A DNA stretch of 30,500 bases, taken from the IMG/VR virus record IMGVR_UViG_3300031974_003070, positions 1-30,500 of that record, one strand, 5' to 3'. Below the pieces are notes generated by a model. The model worked only from the letters and a program-made list of their open reading frames with translations, ran no database searches and had not been told where the DNA came from. Source of the stretch: a virus. The position numbers were made by a program, and so were the translations under genes. The first letter of the stretch is position 1; each line of letters opens with the position of its first letter. Of this stretch, positions 14,333 to 22,386 are shown one piece after another.

Positions 14333-15446
14333 CTTTTTACGGCAAAACCACGAGTCTAAGAGGCTATTAAGCCTAAGAGGGGGGACAAGGTCAGGGAAGT
14401 CTTATTCAGCCGTTCAGTTCCTTATTGAACTTTGCTACAAGTACCCAAACGCTGGGATGGTTATTACCATTGCTAGGCAAACACTACCAGCTTTGAAGGC
14501 TTCAACCCTTCGGGACTTTGTTGAGATTCTGCAAAGCTTTGAGGCATACGTTGAAGAAGACCACAACAAGACCGAGGGAACCTATAAGCTTAGAGGGAAC
14601 ACCGTTGAATTTATTTCTTTGGATCAACCCCAAAAGCTAAGAGGTAGGAAACGGGATGCGCTTTTTTTGGACGAGTGTAATGAAATAACCGCTGAGTCAT
14701 TTAGACAACTATCATACAGAACCACGGGGTTTATCATCCTTAGTTATAACCCTAGCGACCTGGACGGCTGGTGGTACGAAGTGGAAGCTAGAGAAGATGC
14801 CGCTTTAATTGTCACCACCTACAAGGACAACCCACACTTACCAAAGTCAATTATTGCCGAAATAGAGAGCCTTAAAATGTCAAGCCCTGAAGATTGGGCG
14901 GTTTTTGGTTTGGGTGAGAGGGGACGAGGTAAGAAGGGCAGAATTTATAGGAACTTCACCAAGGTCGAAGAACTAGACTTTTCGGAGTGTTCAGACGTTT
15001 GCGTTGGTATCGACTTCGGCTTTAGCCAAGACCCTACGGCAGTCGTTCTAGTCGGCAAGCATAATGATCGGGTCTATGTAGATGAACTGGTGTACGAAAC
15101 CCATCTTACTAATACTGAGTTGGTTGAGAGAATAAAACCCCATTGCGAAGGATTAAGGGTTATTTGCGATAGTGCAGAACCTAAGAGCATAGCGGAACTA
15201 AGAAGAGGGGGGTTAAATGCAATTGGTGCGATTAAGGGGCCTGACTCTATTAGAAACGGGATCAAACTTCTACAATCCAAGGAGGTTCTATATACAAGAA
15301 GAAGTAAGGACTTAGAAAGGGAACTAGGGTCATACGTTTGGAACCTGGACAAAAACGAGAGGCCAACTGAAAAGCCCATCGATTCCTTCAACCACCTTCT
15401 TGACGCTCTGAGGTATAGTGTGGGGTTTTTGTATAAACGGGGCTAA
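14313..15446 (+). CDS. terL: Terminase large subunit
   Basis: 377 aa from ATG 14313 (a TTG two codons upstream at 14307 is an alternative). ATPase: Walker A GGTRSGKS (23-30), Walker B DALFLDE (115-121), motif III FIILSYNPSD (140-149). Nuclease: acidic residues in VGIDFGFSQDP (D234), ICDSAEPKSI (D287) and LLDALRYS (D364). Both halves are complete. This is the DNA-translocating and cutting motor at the portal. It overlaps the small subunit by 20 bases. The family resembles the PBSX/Terminase_3 group; cleavage type is not inferred. Confidence 0.93.
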   Translation: MTNPNLDFLRQNHESKRLLSLRGGTRSGKSYSAVQFLIELCYKYPNAGMVITIARQTLPALKASTLRDFVEILQSFEAYVEEDHNKTEGTYKLRGNTVEFISLDQPQKLRGRKRDALFLDECNEITAESFRQLSYRTTGFIILSYNPSDLDGWWYEVEAREDAALIVTTYKDNPHLPKSIIAEIESLKMSSPEDWAVFGLGERGRGKKGRIYRNFTKVEELDFSECSDVCVGIDFGFSQDPTAVVLVGKHNDRVYVDELVYETHLTNTELVERIKPHCEGLRVICDSAEPKSIAELRRGGLNAIGAIKGPDSIRNGIKLLQSKEVLYTRRSKDLERELGSYVWNLDKNERPTEKPIDSFNHLLDALRYSVGFLYKRG

Positions 15447-15456
15447 AGGGCTAAAT

Positions 15457-15464
15457 TACTTTTG
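15457..15464 (+). promoter_or_regulatory. Promoter box TACTTTTG, N4 before portal ATG
   Basis: TACTTTTG-TGTT-ATG at the usual 4-base gap. It supports ATG 15469 over the longer frame starting at 15418. Confidence 0.6.
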
Positions 15465-15468
15465 TGTT

Positions 15469-16734
15469 ATGGCATTACTCGACTTTCTAAAGTACGACCG
15501 AAAAGAGTCTAAGATTCAAGAGCAGTTAAGCAAACTACTCACGGCCCAGCTAACCCACTTGGGGGCTAACTCAGCAATTTGGCAACCGTTTAACTTTGAG
15601 AGTCTACTAGAACAAGCCTACCAAAAGAACCCTGACGTATATTCAGTAATTAACTTCCTTTCTAAGAAGATGTCTGACGTGCCTTTGTGTGCGTATGACT
15701 CCGAGGGGAACAAGATAGAATACGAACCACTTGAGAGGGTCAAGGAGCAACCCAATAGCTACCAAAGTTTTAACGACTTCCTAGCTAACCTTTATTCGAA
15801 CTACCTTCTAACGGGTAACGGCTATATCTATTGTCAGAAGGGTGAAACCGCAATTACTGAAGGTCGTATTCTGCTCGTGGAAGCTTTGCCTAGTGTATAC
15901 ATAGAAGCCATCTCAGGTAAGAGCGGTAGAGGGGTAGCAGAATACAGATTCACAGAAGGCTATATAAACACGAAGATGGACGCAGACAATGTGATCCACA
16001 TTAAGAACGTGCAAATGGCTTTCGGTAGTGGTGAACACCTTTACGGACAAAGCCCACTTCAAGCCGCCTTTAAATCAATTCAGACATCTAATAGCGGTTA
16101 TGATTCTCAAAAGGCAAGTATGGACAACCAAGGGGCGGCTGGTATCTTATATAACAAAGGTATCGACTTCGCTGGTGGTAAAGATGCGTGGACACAAGAC
16201 GAGATTAACGAGATGCGCCAAAGCATTAAGGAAGTCCGAAAGAACTCAAATAGTAATTCTATTGGTGTTGGTGTCGGGGACTTGGGTTATATCAACTTCG
16301 GTATTACTCCAGTCGATATGGGGATAATGGAAGTCCTAGACCTTTCCCTTAGTGACGTTTGCAACGCCTATAATCTGCCCGTTGGTCTGTTCAACAACAA
16401 CGATTCTAGCACGTTCTCAAATCAGGAGCAGTACAGAAAGCAAGCTTACACGGACTCTATCCTTCCTACTCTGAGCAAGTTTGAATATTCCTTCAACCGT
16501 CTGTTTATGAATGACGAGGGGGTTTATTTCAAGTTTGACACTAGTGAGATTCCCGAACTTCAGGCCGACAAGAAGGAGCAAGTTTCCGCTTTAAGTGGTG
16601 CGTATTGGATGACCCCGAACGAAAAAAGGGAGATGATGGGGCTTGCCGCTATTGAGGATGCTGATATGAACCAAGTCTATGTACCTTCTAGCCTTACGCC
16701 AATCGATCTAAGCGGCTTTGAAGGTGAAGAATGA
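15469..16734 (+). CDS. Portal protein, HK97 family
   Basis: 421 aa from ATG 15469 (MALLDFLKYDRKES...). Family features: NPDVYSVINFLSKKMSDVPL near the N terminus, NYLLTGNGYIYCQ, the conserved YGQSPLQAAFKSIQTSN, then SLSDVCNAYNLPVGLFNNND with STFSNQEQYRKQAYTDSILP. Twelve copies form the ring through which DNA enters the capsid and to which the tail attaches. The 3' end overlaps the MuF gene by ATGA. Confidence 0.92.
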   Translation: MALLDFLKYDRKESKIQEQLSKLLTAQLTHLGANSAIWQPFNFESLLEQAYQKNPDVYSVINFLSKKMSDVPLCAYDSEGNKIEYEPLERVKEQPNSYQSFNDFLANLYSNYLLTGNGYIYCQKGETAITEGRILLVEALPSVYIEAISGKSGRGVAEYRFTEGYINTKMDADNVIHIKNVQMAFGSGEHLYGQSPLQAAFKSIQTSNSGYDSQKASMDNQGAAGILYNKGIDFAGGKDAWTQDEINEMRQSIKEVRKNSNSNSIGVGVGDLGYINFGITPVDMGIMEVLDLSLSDVCNAYNLPVGLFNNNDSSTFSNQEQYRKQAYTDSILPTLSKFEYSFNRLFMNDEGVYFKFDTSEIPELQADKKEQVSALSGAYWMTPNEKREMMGLAAIEDADMNQVYVPSSLTPIDLSGFEGEE

Positions 16735-18458
16735 GCCCAGCGGACAAGCGATATTTAGACGTAAATAGACGTAGGGACAAGATTTCTAGGCGTTACGCTC
16801 GTGAACTCACGGAAGAAATCTATAAGGCCAATCTAAAGTATATAAAGGGGGCTGACCTAAGTAACCTGGAAAACGTCATCTACCCCGTAAACTACCCTTC
16901 TACTGACGTAGAGAAGCTAGTTGAAGACCTTTACTTTGATGCTGGCTATTTATTCTCTGACCAGTTCGTTAAGGACTTTGCACAAGGTAAGTTTAAGAGT
17001 GATCTAAGCGAAGGTATACCCAAGGTGCAATGGAAGACCGAGGCTATTGGGAAATACTTTCGGAGCAACCTAAACCAAATAAAGACCATAAGCCTAACTT
17101 CTGAGATTGGGGCACAAAGGCTACTTAATTCCGTTGTCTATGATGCTATACAAGACGGCAAAGGGATAAGGGCGGTAACCGATGCACTCAAGAACGACAA
17201 GTTTCTAAGGAGCCTTAAGAGAACTTCACGCTTCCAAGCTGAACGAATAGCCCGAACCGAAACCCTTTCAGCCGCTTCGTATGGTGAGTATATAGGCTCA
17301 CAAGAGTTATTTCAGAAGTACGGGGTTACAATGGGCAAGTATTGGATCGCTAAGAAGGATGCTAGAACCCGTAATTCTCACAACGAGATGAAACGGAGCG
17401 AAACCATAGGAGCAGAAGAAGACTTTGAGGTTGGCGGCTCTAAGATGCAGTTTCCAGGTGATAGAAGAGGAGGCCCAAGCCAAGTAATAAACTGCCGTTG
17501 TGCGTTAGGTTGGCGAAGAATCGAAGAGGAAACACCAGCACCCCCACCACCTCAAGCGAACATACCAACGCCACAAATACCCGAAAAGCCAACGGGAACA
17601 ATTACGCCAAATAGAATAAACTCAATAGAGGACGCTGAAAAATATTTCAAAGAGAACGGGGTTCACCATTATAGCGTTGGGGCTAAGAGGACTTCCGTGC
17701 ATAAGGCAATAGCGCAAGCCCACGCAGACACACTAGGGGAGTTCGGGGTTGAACTTAGAACGGTTCACGACTCTAAATATTTTAATGATGTTTATTCTAA
17801 GGGTCAGGGGGTGAATTACGAAGGCTCTAGGCATAAAAGAATGAGTGGGAATACTAACGCTCAAGCAATGGGGGAGGTTTGGAGGGAGAAAGGAGGTGTT
17901 AGGCCAACTGGCGTAACCTTAAAAAAGTCTTATATTGAGCAAACCCCTAATAAATATCAGCCAGCACACCTAAAGGATTTAAAGCAATTAGAGGAGAATG
18001 TTAGGATTTATGAAGACAATATAAGCTATTACCAAGAACAGATAGCAAAGGAAACCGACCCAAAGAAAATAAGCAACCTACAACACAAGGCCAGTCTTCA
18101 GAAAATAGGACTTCAAAAAAATATTAGGATCATAGAGAAGCTTAAATCCTCCCCGTGGTCTTATGGGTCAACGGCTGAAACCATTGAGGAGGCAGTTTAT
18201 ACAACTTCCGTACACGAGTTCGGACACATTTTAGACTATGCTACCAAAAACGAACTAAGAAGGATAGCCTCTAAAAGACACGGGCTAAATGGCCCGACTC
18301 GTTACGGGTCTTCCAATTCAGAGGAATTAGTGGCTGAGATATTCGCTGGCTATCACAGGGGTGACCTTGCACCTGAGTTTGTGGAAACTTACAAAGAGTT
18401 TGAAAGGTATATAAACGAGAACATTAAGGAGGTAAGAGAACGAGCAAGATACTTTTAA
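16731..18458 (+). CDS. MuF head morphogenesis protein fused to a C-terminal zincin-like domain
   Basis: 575 aa, about twice the length of a bare MuF protein. Residues 1-265 are a MuF-type head domain: FQAERIARTETLSAASYGEY, the GKYWIAKKDARTRNSHNEM segment and VINCRCALGWRR. A Pro-rich linker (APPPPQANIPTPQIPEKP) follows, then a domain with HEFGH (495-499) and SEELVAEIFAGY (from 530), matching a zinc metallopeptidase HExxH plus downstream Glu ligand. MuF proteins are packaged inside virions, and polymorphic toxin domains on their C termini are known. Delivery of a protease effector into the host is therefore plausible inference. Confidence 0.88.
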   Translation: MSPADKRYLDVNRRRDKISRRYARELTEEIYKANLKYIKGADLSNLENVIYPVNYPSTDVEKLVEDLYFDAGYLFSDQFVKDFAQGKFKSDLSEGIPKVQWKTEAIGKYFRSNLNQIKTISLTSEIGAQRLLNSVVYDAIQDGKGIRAVTDALKNDKFLRSLKRTSRFQAERIARTETLSAASYGEYIGSQELFQKYGVTMGKYWIAKKDARTRNSHNEMKRSETIGAEEDFEVGGSKMQFPGDRRGGPSQVINCRCALGWRRIEEETPAPPPPQANIPTPQIPEKPTGTITPNRINSIEDAEKYFKENGVHHYSVGAKRTSVHKAIAQAHADTLGEFGVELRTVHDSKYFNDVYSKGQGVNYEGSRHKRMSGNTNAQAMGEVWREKGGVRPTGVTLKKSYIEQTPNKYQPAHLKDLKQLEENVRIYEDNISYYQEQIAKETDPKKISNLQHKASLQKIGLQKNIRIIEKLKSSPWSYGSTAETIEEAVYTTSVHEFGHILDYATKNELRRIASKRHGLNGPTRYGSSNSEELVAEIFAGYHRGDLAPEFVETYKEFERYINENIKEVRERARYF

Positions 18459-18459
18459 T

Positions 18460-18639
18460 ATGCAGTATAAAACACCAAGGTGCTTCTCTTGTAAGCATTA
18501 CGAAGGGGGCAGAAAGTGCAAGGCTTATAAAGTCATTCCCGAAGACATCTTTTTTAAGGGTGAATTACATAGAAAACTAAGGGGGGACGAGCAAGAGGAA
18601 GTCAAATATTCAAAGCCTAGACGGATAAAGGGGGCTTAG
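18460..18639 (+). CDS. Small Cys-rich protein downstream of MuF
   Basis: 59 aa. RCFSCKHYEGGRKCKAY (residues 7-23) has three cysteines and a histidine that could bind zinc. The rest is IPEDIFFKGELHRKL and a basic end. Similar small proteins occur beside MuF genes in other phages, as I recall. ATG lies one base after the MuF stop. The spot is where an immunity protein for the MuF C-terminal domain would be expected, but no evidence beyond position supports that. Confidence 0.65.
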   Translation: MQYKTPRCFSCKHYEGGRKCKAYKVIPEDIFFKGELHRKLRGDEQEEVKYSKPRRIKGA

Positions 18640-18648
18640 TGGTATATC

Positions 18649-18656
18649 TATCTTAG
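18649..18656 (+). promoter_or_regulatory. Promoter-like box TATCTTAG, N5 before ATG 18662
   Basis: TATCTTAG-ACCCT-ATG, the TAnnTTAG variant at one base more than the usual gap. It may start the protease-capsid transcript. Confidence 0.45.
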
Positions 18657-18661
18657 ACCCT

Positions 18662-19648
18662 ATGTTTAAACCCACCCAAGAGATTATAGACAAGGCCCAA
18701 GGGGTCTTAGACTATGTGGCTGAAAATGGTTGGGGGACTTGTGGAACGGACGTAGGGAAGCAGAGAGCAAACGACTTAGCCAAGGGCCGTGAACTTTCCC
18801 TAGATGTCGTGAAGAGGGTTTATAGCTACCTAGCTAGGGCTTCTGAGTACTATGACGGGGGAAGCTATGAGAAGTGCGGAAATTTGATGTATGACGCTTG
18901 GGGAGGCAAACCAGCCTATTACTGGTCTAAAAAGATTGTGCAAGAAAACAAGAGTATGGATAAAGTATACACCACCAAGAACACGAGCCTAGAGTTAAAG
19001 GACGTGGACACCGAAAAGGGGACGGTAGCTGGCTACTTCTCAGCCTTTGACAACATTGATAGCCACGGGGACATAATGCGAAGAGGCTCTTACGCTAAGA
19101 GTATTCAGGAGAACGGGCCAATGGGTAAAGGGCGTATCGGTCATCTGTATATGCACGACCCACTAAACCCTATTGGGAAGATCACGGAACTTAAAGAAGA
19201 TGACTTCGGGCTTTACTTTGAATCTAAGATGTCTAAGCGTCCTTTCGCTCAAGATGTGCTTACGATGTACCAAGAGGGTATCATTAAAGAGCATTCAGTA
19301 GGTTTCGTTCCGCTCGTGTTCACCGAGAGACGTGAAGAAGGCAAGCTAAAGGGCTACGAAATAACCGAAACCAAACTAAGGGAAGGTTCAAGCGTGGTCT
19401 TTGGTGCTAACGAGAACACCCCTTTTGTTGGAATGAAGAGCCTTGAAGAGATAGAAGGCAGAATGGAGGTGTTGGAAAGCTTCATTAAAGGGGCTAATGT
19501 GACTGATACTACATTTGTTACGATTGAAAATGAATTGTCGCAACTCAAAGCGTTAATAAATACACTCGTGACCAAGGAGCCGTCTAAGGACACTCCGAAT
19601 AACGAGCCGTTGAACGTCTTAGAATTGTGGAAGTCAATTAATGTTTAA
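18662..19648 (+). CDS. Prohead protease with an extra N-terminal domain
   Basis: 328 aa. Residues 1-100 are an extra domain (GTDVGKQRANDLAKGRELS, VVKRVYSYLARA, YDAWGGKPAYYWSKK) of a type seen as an appendage to phage head proteins. Residues 105-255 are an HK97-type prohead protease: TVAGYFSAFDNIDSHGDIM, HLYMHDPLNPIGKI (catalytic His) and EHSVGFVPL (catalytic Ser). The C terminus is a helical scaffold-like tail. The enzyme cleaves scaffold/delta domains during head maturation. Its end overlaps the capsid start by 8 bases. Confidence 0.88.
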   Translation: MFKPTQEIIDKAQGVLDYVAENGWGTCGTDVGKQRANDLAKGRELSLDVVKRVYSYLARASEYYDGGSYEKCGNLMYDAWGGKPAYYWSKKIVQENKSMDKVYTTKNTSLELKDVDTEKGTVAGYFSAFDNIDSHGDIMRRGSYAKSIQENGPMGKGRIGHLYMHDPLNPIGKITELKEDDFGLYFESKMSKRPFAQDVLTMYQEGIIKEHSVGFVPLVFTERREEGKLKGYEITETKLREGSSVVFGANENTPFVGMKSLEEIEGRMEVLESFIKGANVTDTTFVTIENELSQLKALINTLVTKEPSKDTPNNEPLNVLELWKSINV

Positions 19649-20879
19649 CCTTCCTAAAACGAGAAAAGTGGAAGAGATCAAAACACAGTTGGAGGCCATC
19701 AAAAAAGACTTGGATGGTGCTATCAACGCTGGTGCAGAAGCATCAAAAGAATACACTCAAGAAAAGCTGAACGCTTTCAACGAGGTACTGGAGAAGTCTA
19801 ACGCTTCTATTGCCAACCTGGAGGCTCGTGTGAACGAACTCAAGAGCAACGGAATGGAGGACAAGGACGCAGTAGCTAAGACTACTCAGGAGGCCCTTAT
19901 GAACGCTATGGACTCTGACGGGTTCCGTTCATTTGTTAAGGGTGAGTCTAGCCGTTTCAACATCGAAGACCTCAAGGTTAAGGCCGTTGGTGATATGCCT
20001 ACTGCTGACACTACGACTCAGATCGTTGACAACGCTTATTTGCCTATCCTTCCTGAAGTTGAGCGCAAGTTTCGTGTAAGAAACGCACTCCGTCAAGGTT
20101 CTATGAGCGGTGACGCAGTTCAGTTCCCCGATGTTAGCGGTGGCGAAGGTGCGCCTACTACCGTTGCTGAGGGTGCGGTTAAGCCTCAAATGGACAAGGA
20201 TTTCGCTTTGGTTACTTACAACGCTCAGACCATCGCTGGTTATATGCGTCTGTCTAACCAAATGCTTTCCGACTTCCAAGGAATCACATCTTACCTGGCT
20301 TACGAACTCCCACGCCAAATCTACAATGTTGAGGACACTCAGTTGTTGACTGGTAACGGAACGGCTCCTAACCTCTATGGTTTGAGCAATGGTGCTAAGA
20401 GTGATGCCGAGTTGGTTGGTAGTGCTTTCGAGAACGCTATCGCTAATGGTCTTTCGACTAAGTTCGATTGTATCCTTGCTGGTATCGGAATCCTGAAGGC
20501 TAGCGACTACGCTCCTGACGCGATCCTTATGAACCCACAAGATGTAGTTCAGTTGGCTTACGCTCGTGACACGAACGGACAATACACCGCTCCCGTCATC
20601 TTCGTAGACAACACGCCTACTATCTTCGGTCTTCCAATTCAGGAGTCTTCAGCGGTAACGGCTGGATCATTCTTCGTAATGGATTCTCAGAACGTAGGGC
20701 AGTTGTTCCAGCGTGAGGGCATCTCTGTAAGGTTCTTCGAGCAAGACGGTGACAACGTAACTTACAACCAAACTACGGTTCGGGGTGAGATGCGTGAGGC
20801 CTTTGCTAAGTTCCATTCGGATGCTTGCTTCACCGATACGTTTGCTAACGTCACTACCGTTATTGAAGCTGCTGCTTAA
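19641..20879 (+). CDS. Major capsid protein, HK97 fold
   Basis: 412 aa. Residues 1-75 are a coiled-coil delta/scaffold domain (VEEIKTQLEAIKKDLDGAIN, LEKSNASIANLEARVNELK) likely removed by the protease encoded upstream. The rest shows HK97 capsid features: DNAYLPILPEVERKFRVRNALRQG, TIAGYMRLSNQMLSD, DAILMNPQDVVQLAYARD, and a terminal VRGEMREAFAKFHSDACF. A strong terminator follows the stop by 20 bases, as expected for the most abundant virion protein. Confidence 0.95.
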   Translation: MFNLPKTRKVEEIKTQLEAIKKDLDGAINAGAEASKEYTQEKLNAFNEVLEKSNASIANLEARVNELKSNGMEDKDAVAKTTQEALMNAMDSDGFRSFVKGESSRFNIEDLKVKAVGDMPTADTTTQIVDNAYLPILPEVERKFRVRNALRQGSMSGDAVQFPDVSGGEGAPTTVAEGAVKPQMDKDFALVTYNAQTIAGYMRLSNQMLSDFQGITSYLAYELPRQIYNVEDTQLLTGNGTAPNLYGLSNGAKSDAELVGSAFENAIANGLSTKFDCILAGIGILKASDYAPDAILMNPQDVVQLAYARDTNGQYTAPVIFVDNTPTIFGLPIQESSAVTAGSFFVMDSQNVGQLFQREGISVRFFEQDGDNVTYNQTTVRGEMREAFAKFHSDACFTDTFANVTTVIEAAA

Positions 20880-20899
20880 TTGGTGTGACTTACCTTCTA

Positions 20900-20921
20900 G
20901 GGGGCTTCGGCCCCCTTTTTT
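20900..20921 (+). terminator. Intrinsic terminator after the capsid gene
   Basis: GGGGGC-TTCG-GCCCCC followed by TTTTTT. Perfect 6-bp stem with UUCG loop, the same hairpin as at 6641-6659 on the other strand. Confidence 0.93.
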
Positions 20922-20949
20922 ATATCTTGTAGGGTTGTTGATTTTGTGC

Positions 20950-20957
20950 TATATTTA
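20950..20957 (+). promoter_or_regulatory. Promoter-like TTG-N20-TATATTTA between two terminators
   Basis: TATATTTA (one mismatch from TAnnTTTG) with a TTG at 20927-20929, 20 bases upstream, at the usual -33 distance. It lies just after the capsid terminator and has no proper gene before the next terminator. Confidence 0.45.
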
Positions 20958-20961
20958 CAAA

Positions 20962-21022
20962 AAACAAATAGCCATGCCGTAATAGCACTCAAAACATAGT
21001 CAAGCCCTTCGGGGCTTTTTTT
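20962..21022 (+). ncRNA. Candidate small RNA (about 60 nt)
   Basis: Sequence between the box at 20950 and the terminator at 21003-21022. The only start, ATG at 20974, gives ATG-CCG-TAA, so no protein is made. A promoter plus a terminator only about 60 bases apart suggests a short transcript. Start position is approximate; no family recognised. It may also be just a remnant leader. Confidence 0.3.
21003..21022 (+). terminator. Intrinsic terminator
   Basis: AGCCC-TTCG-GGGCT followed by a T run (21016-21022). It closes the possible small RNA and prevents read-through into the gene at 21071. Confidence 0.85.
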
Positions 21023-21041
21023 GTGGTTTAGAAATTTTGTT

Positions 21042-21049
21042 TATCTTAG
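21042..21049 (+). promoter_or_regulatory. Promoter-like TTG-N18-TATCTTAG before ATG 21071
   Basis: TATCTTAG with a TTG at 21021-21023 eighteen bases upstream, then a 21-base A-rich leader containing AACAACAACA before the start codon. Confidence 0.45.
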
Positions 21050-21070
21050 CGGTATAATAAAACAACAACA

Positions 21071-21376
21071 ATGACCACACACAAAATTGAATTAGTCGAG
21101 GAAATCTTCCAAATCATTGAAACCAAGGGACTTAAATACACTTTTATGACCCCCTTGTACGACAAGTACGGGTGCCTTAAAGACGATAGAACCTCTTACT
21201 TAATGGTTGAGGTTGACGAAAAGTACACCGCTGAGTTTGAAGTCCCTGACGCTGCTTACAGATATAAGGATTTAGATCTTGTTGCATTTCTTGGCCGTGG
21301 TATTAGACCACATCACTACCGCCCCCAAAGCTCATTCCGAATCTTTGACAAGGTTATGGATACATTGAGAGCCTAA
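21071..21376 (+). CDS. Hypothetical protein (101 aa), isolated transcription unit
   Basis: 101 aa (MTTHKIELVEEIFQIIETKG...), soluble, alpha/beta, with a VEVDEKYTAEFEVP strand pair and HHYRPQSS. No family recognised. It has its own promoter-like box and is bounded by terminators on both sides (21003-21022 and 21412-21433), so it is expressed apart from the capsid and connector genes; it could be a moron-type insertion or an abundant minor virion or host-takeover protein. Confidence 0.65.
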   Translation: MTTHKIELVEEIFQIIETKGLKYTFMTPLYDKYGCLKDDRTSYLMVEVDEKYTAEFEVPDAAYRYKDLDLVAFLGRGIRPHHYRPQSSFRIFDKVMDTLRA

Positions 21377-21384
21377 TAAATATT

Positions 21385-21403
21385 AACCCTTGTGTTTAGG
21401 GTT
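21385..21403 (+). terminator. Weak hairpin AACCCT/AGGGTT
   Basis: AACCCT-TGTGTTT-AGGGTT followed by TT, just after the 101-aa gene stop. It is weaker than the UUCG hairpin 9 bases further on and may reinforce it. Confidence 0.4.
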
Positions 21404-21411
21404 TTGATTCA

Positions 21412-21433
21412 GGGGGCTTCGGCCCCTTTTTTT
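21412..21433 (+). terminator. Intrinsic terminator before the connector genes
   Basis: GGGGGC-TTCG-GCCCC followed by seven T. Same sequence class as the hairpins after the capsid and ssb genes. Confidence 0.9.
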
Positions 21434-21455
21434 ATAGGTCTTACGCTCGTGGTAG

Positions 21456-21463
21456 TATTTTAG
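21456..21463 (+). promoter_or_regulatory. Promoter-like box TATTTTAG, N4 before ATG 21468
   Basis: TATTTTAG-CACT-ATG, almost the same as TATTTTAG-CCCT-ATG before the fibre gene. A GCTCGTG motif lies 4 bases upstream (21445-21451). Confidence 0.5.
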
Positions 21464-21467
21464 CACT

Positions 21468-22043
21468 ATGAGAACACGCACTAAGATAACCAGCACTTCA
21501 GCCCAAACGGGGGTAACATCAGCCGAACTAAAGCTATTCGCTAGAATCCCTGACATCGCTGGGGAAACCAACTTACTTTCTGCCCTATTGTCTTCCGCTC
21601 GTGACTATGTTATGCGCTACACGGGTTACGCCTTTGACCAGGTTATAGGAGTCAAGGTAGTAGTAACGGACTTCACGGACGAGATCAATAACTCCAAGCT
21701 TTACCTTGAACTGCCTATTGCTCTAATGGATGGGTCTTACTCTAGTGTCGTGGTAACGGGCTACGATGAGAACGGAGATAGCACAACGCTTACAAGCCGC
21801 ACAAGAGGAGACGATACGCTCGTGGTCAGTTCTGTAGATACGGGATATGAAGAGATACAAGTTACCTACACAGCAACACCTTCTATTCTACCCGATGCTA
21901 TACAACAAGCTATCCTTCTAATTGCCTCTGAATTGTATGACGAAAGGAAGGTAACGGTTAAGGGAACGATCACTGCAGAAACTGAATTCACGGTTAAAAA
22001 CCTCTTGTCGGGGTATAAGAGATTTACCTCTTTCTATGCTTAA
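21468..22043 (+). CDS. Head-tail connector (gp6-like adaptor)
   Basis: 191 aa. LLSALLSSARDYVMRYTGYAF matches the helical core of gp6/gp15-like adaptors, followed by a beta-rich insertion and the conserved terminal helices (PDAIQQAILLIASELYDER and KNLLSGYKRF). Such proteins bind under the portal ring. First gene of the connector-tail chaperone unit, behind a promoter-like box and a terminator. Confidence 0.8.
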   Translation: MRTRTKITSTSAQTGVTSAELKLFARIPDIAGETNLLSALLSSARDYVMRYTGYAFDQVIGVKVVVTDFTDEINNSKLYLELPIALMDGSYSSVVVTGYDENGDSTTLTSRTRGDDTLVVSSVDTGYEEIQVTYTATPSILPDAIQQAILLIASELYDERKVTVKGTITAETEFTVKNLLSGYKRFTSFYA

Positions 22044-22059
22044 CTTTAAATAGGTAAAG

Positions 22060-22386
22060 ATGAGAGAGTTAATAATTCTGTACACGGAAACGAATACCAC
22101 GGACGAGATAGGGGGCTTCACAACCGCTTTAACCCAACTAAGAGAGCAGTACGCAGACGTTCGGGTTGAATCAACGGGGTACACCCAACAGAACCCAAAC
22201 GCTTCTAGAAACGCTTCTATTGAGGTTACAATGAGGGACGCTACTGACTATTCTTCTGAGGAGGTAACCACAACGGGGAGCGAGTCCATTAAGGCTATTT
22301 CTTGGAGGGGCACAACCTACCGAGTGGAAAGCTTCCCAACGCCTGATCTAACTGGAATGGTCACCTTTACCGCTACTAGTGTTTAG
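22060..22386 (+). CDS. Head-tail joining / head closure protein
   Basis: 108 aa, beta-rich, matching the SPP1 gp16/Phage_H_T_join pattern: TDEIGGFTTALTQLREQYADV near the start, VTMRDATDY, then ISWRGTTYRVESFPTPD. Closes the connector after packaging. It overlaps the next gene's GTG start by 8 bases. Confidence 0.75.
   Translation: MRELIILYTETNTTDEIGGFTTALTQLREQYADVRVESTGYTQQNPNASRNASIEVTMRDATDYSSEEVTTTGSESIKAISWRGTTYRVESFPTPDLTGMVTFTATSV

Noticed and set aside
19929-20582. 217-codon open frame antisense to the major capsid gene
   Set aside because: Arises from the regular codon use of the capsid gene on the other strand; no start context, motif or promoter.
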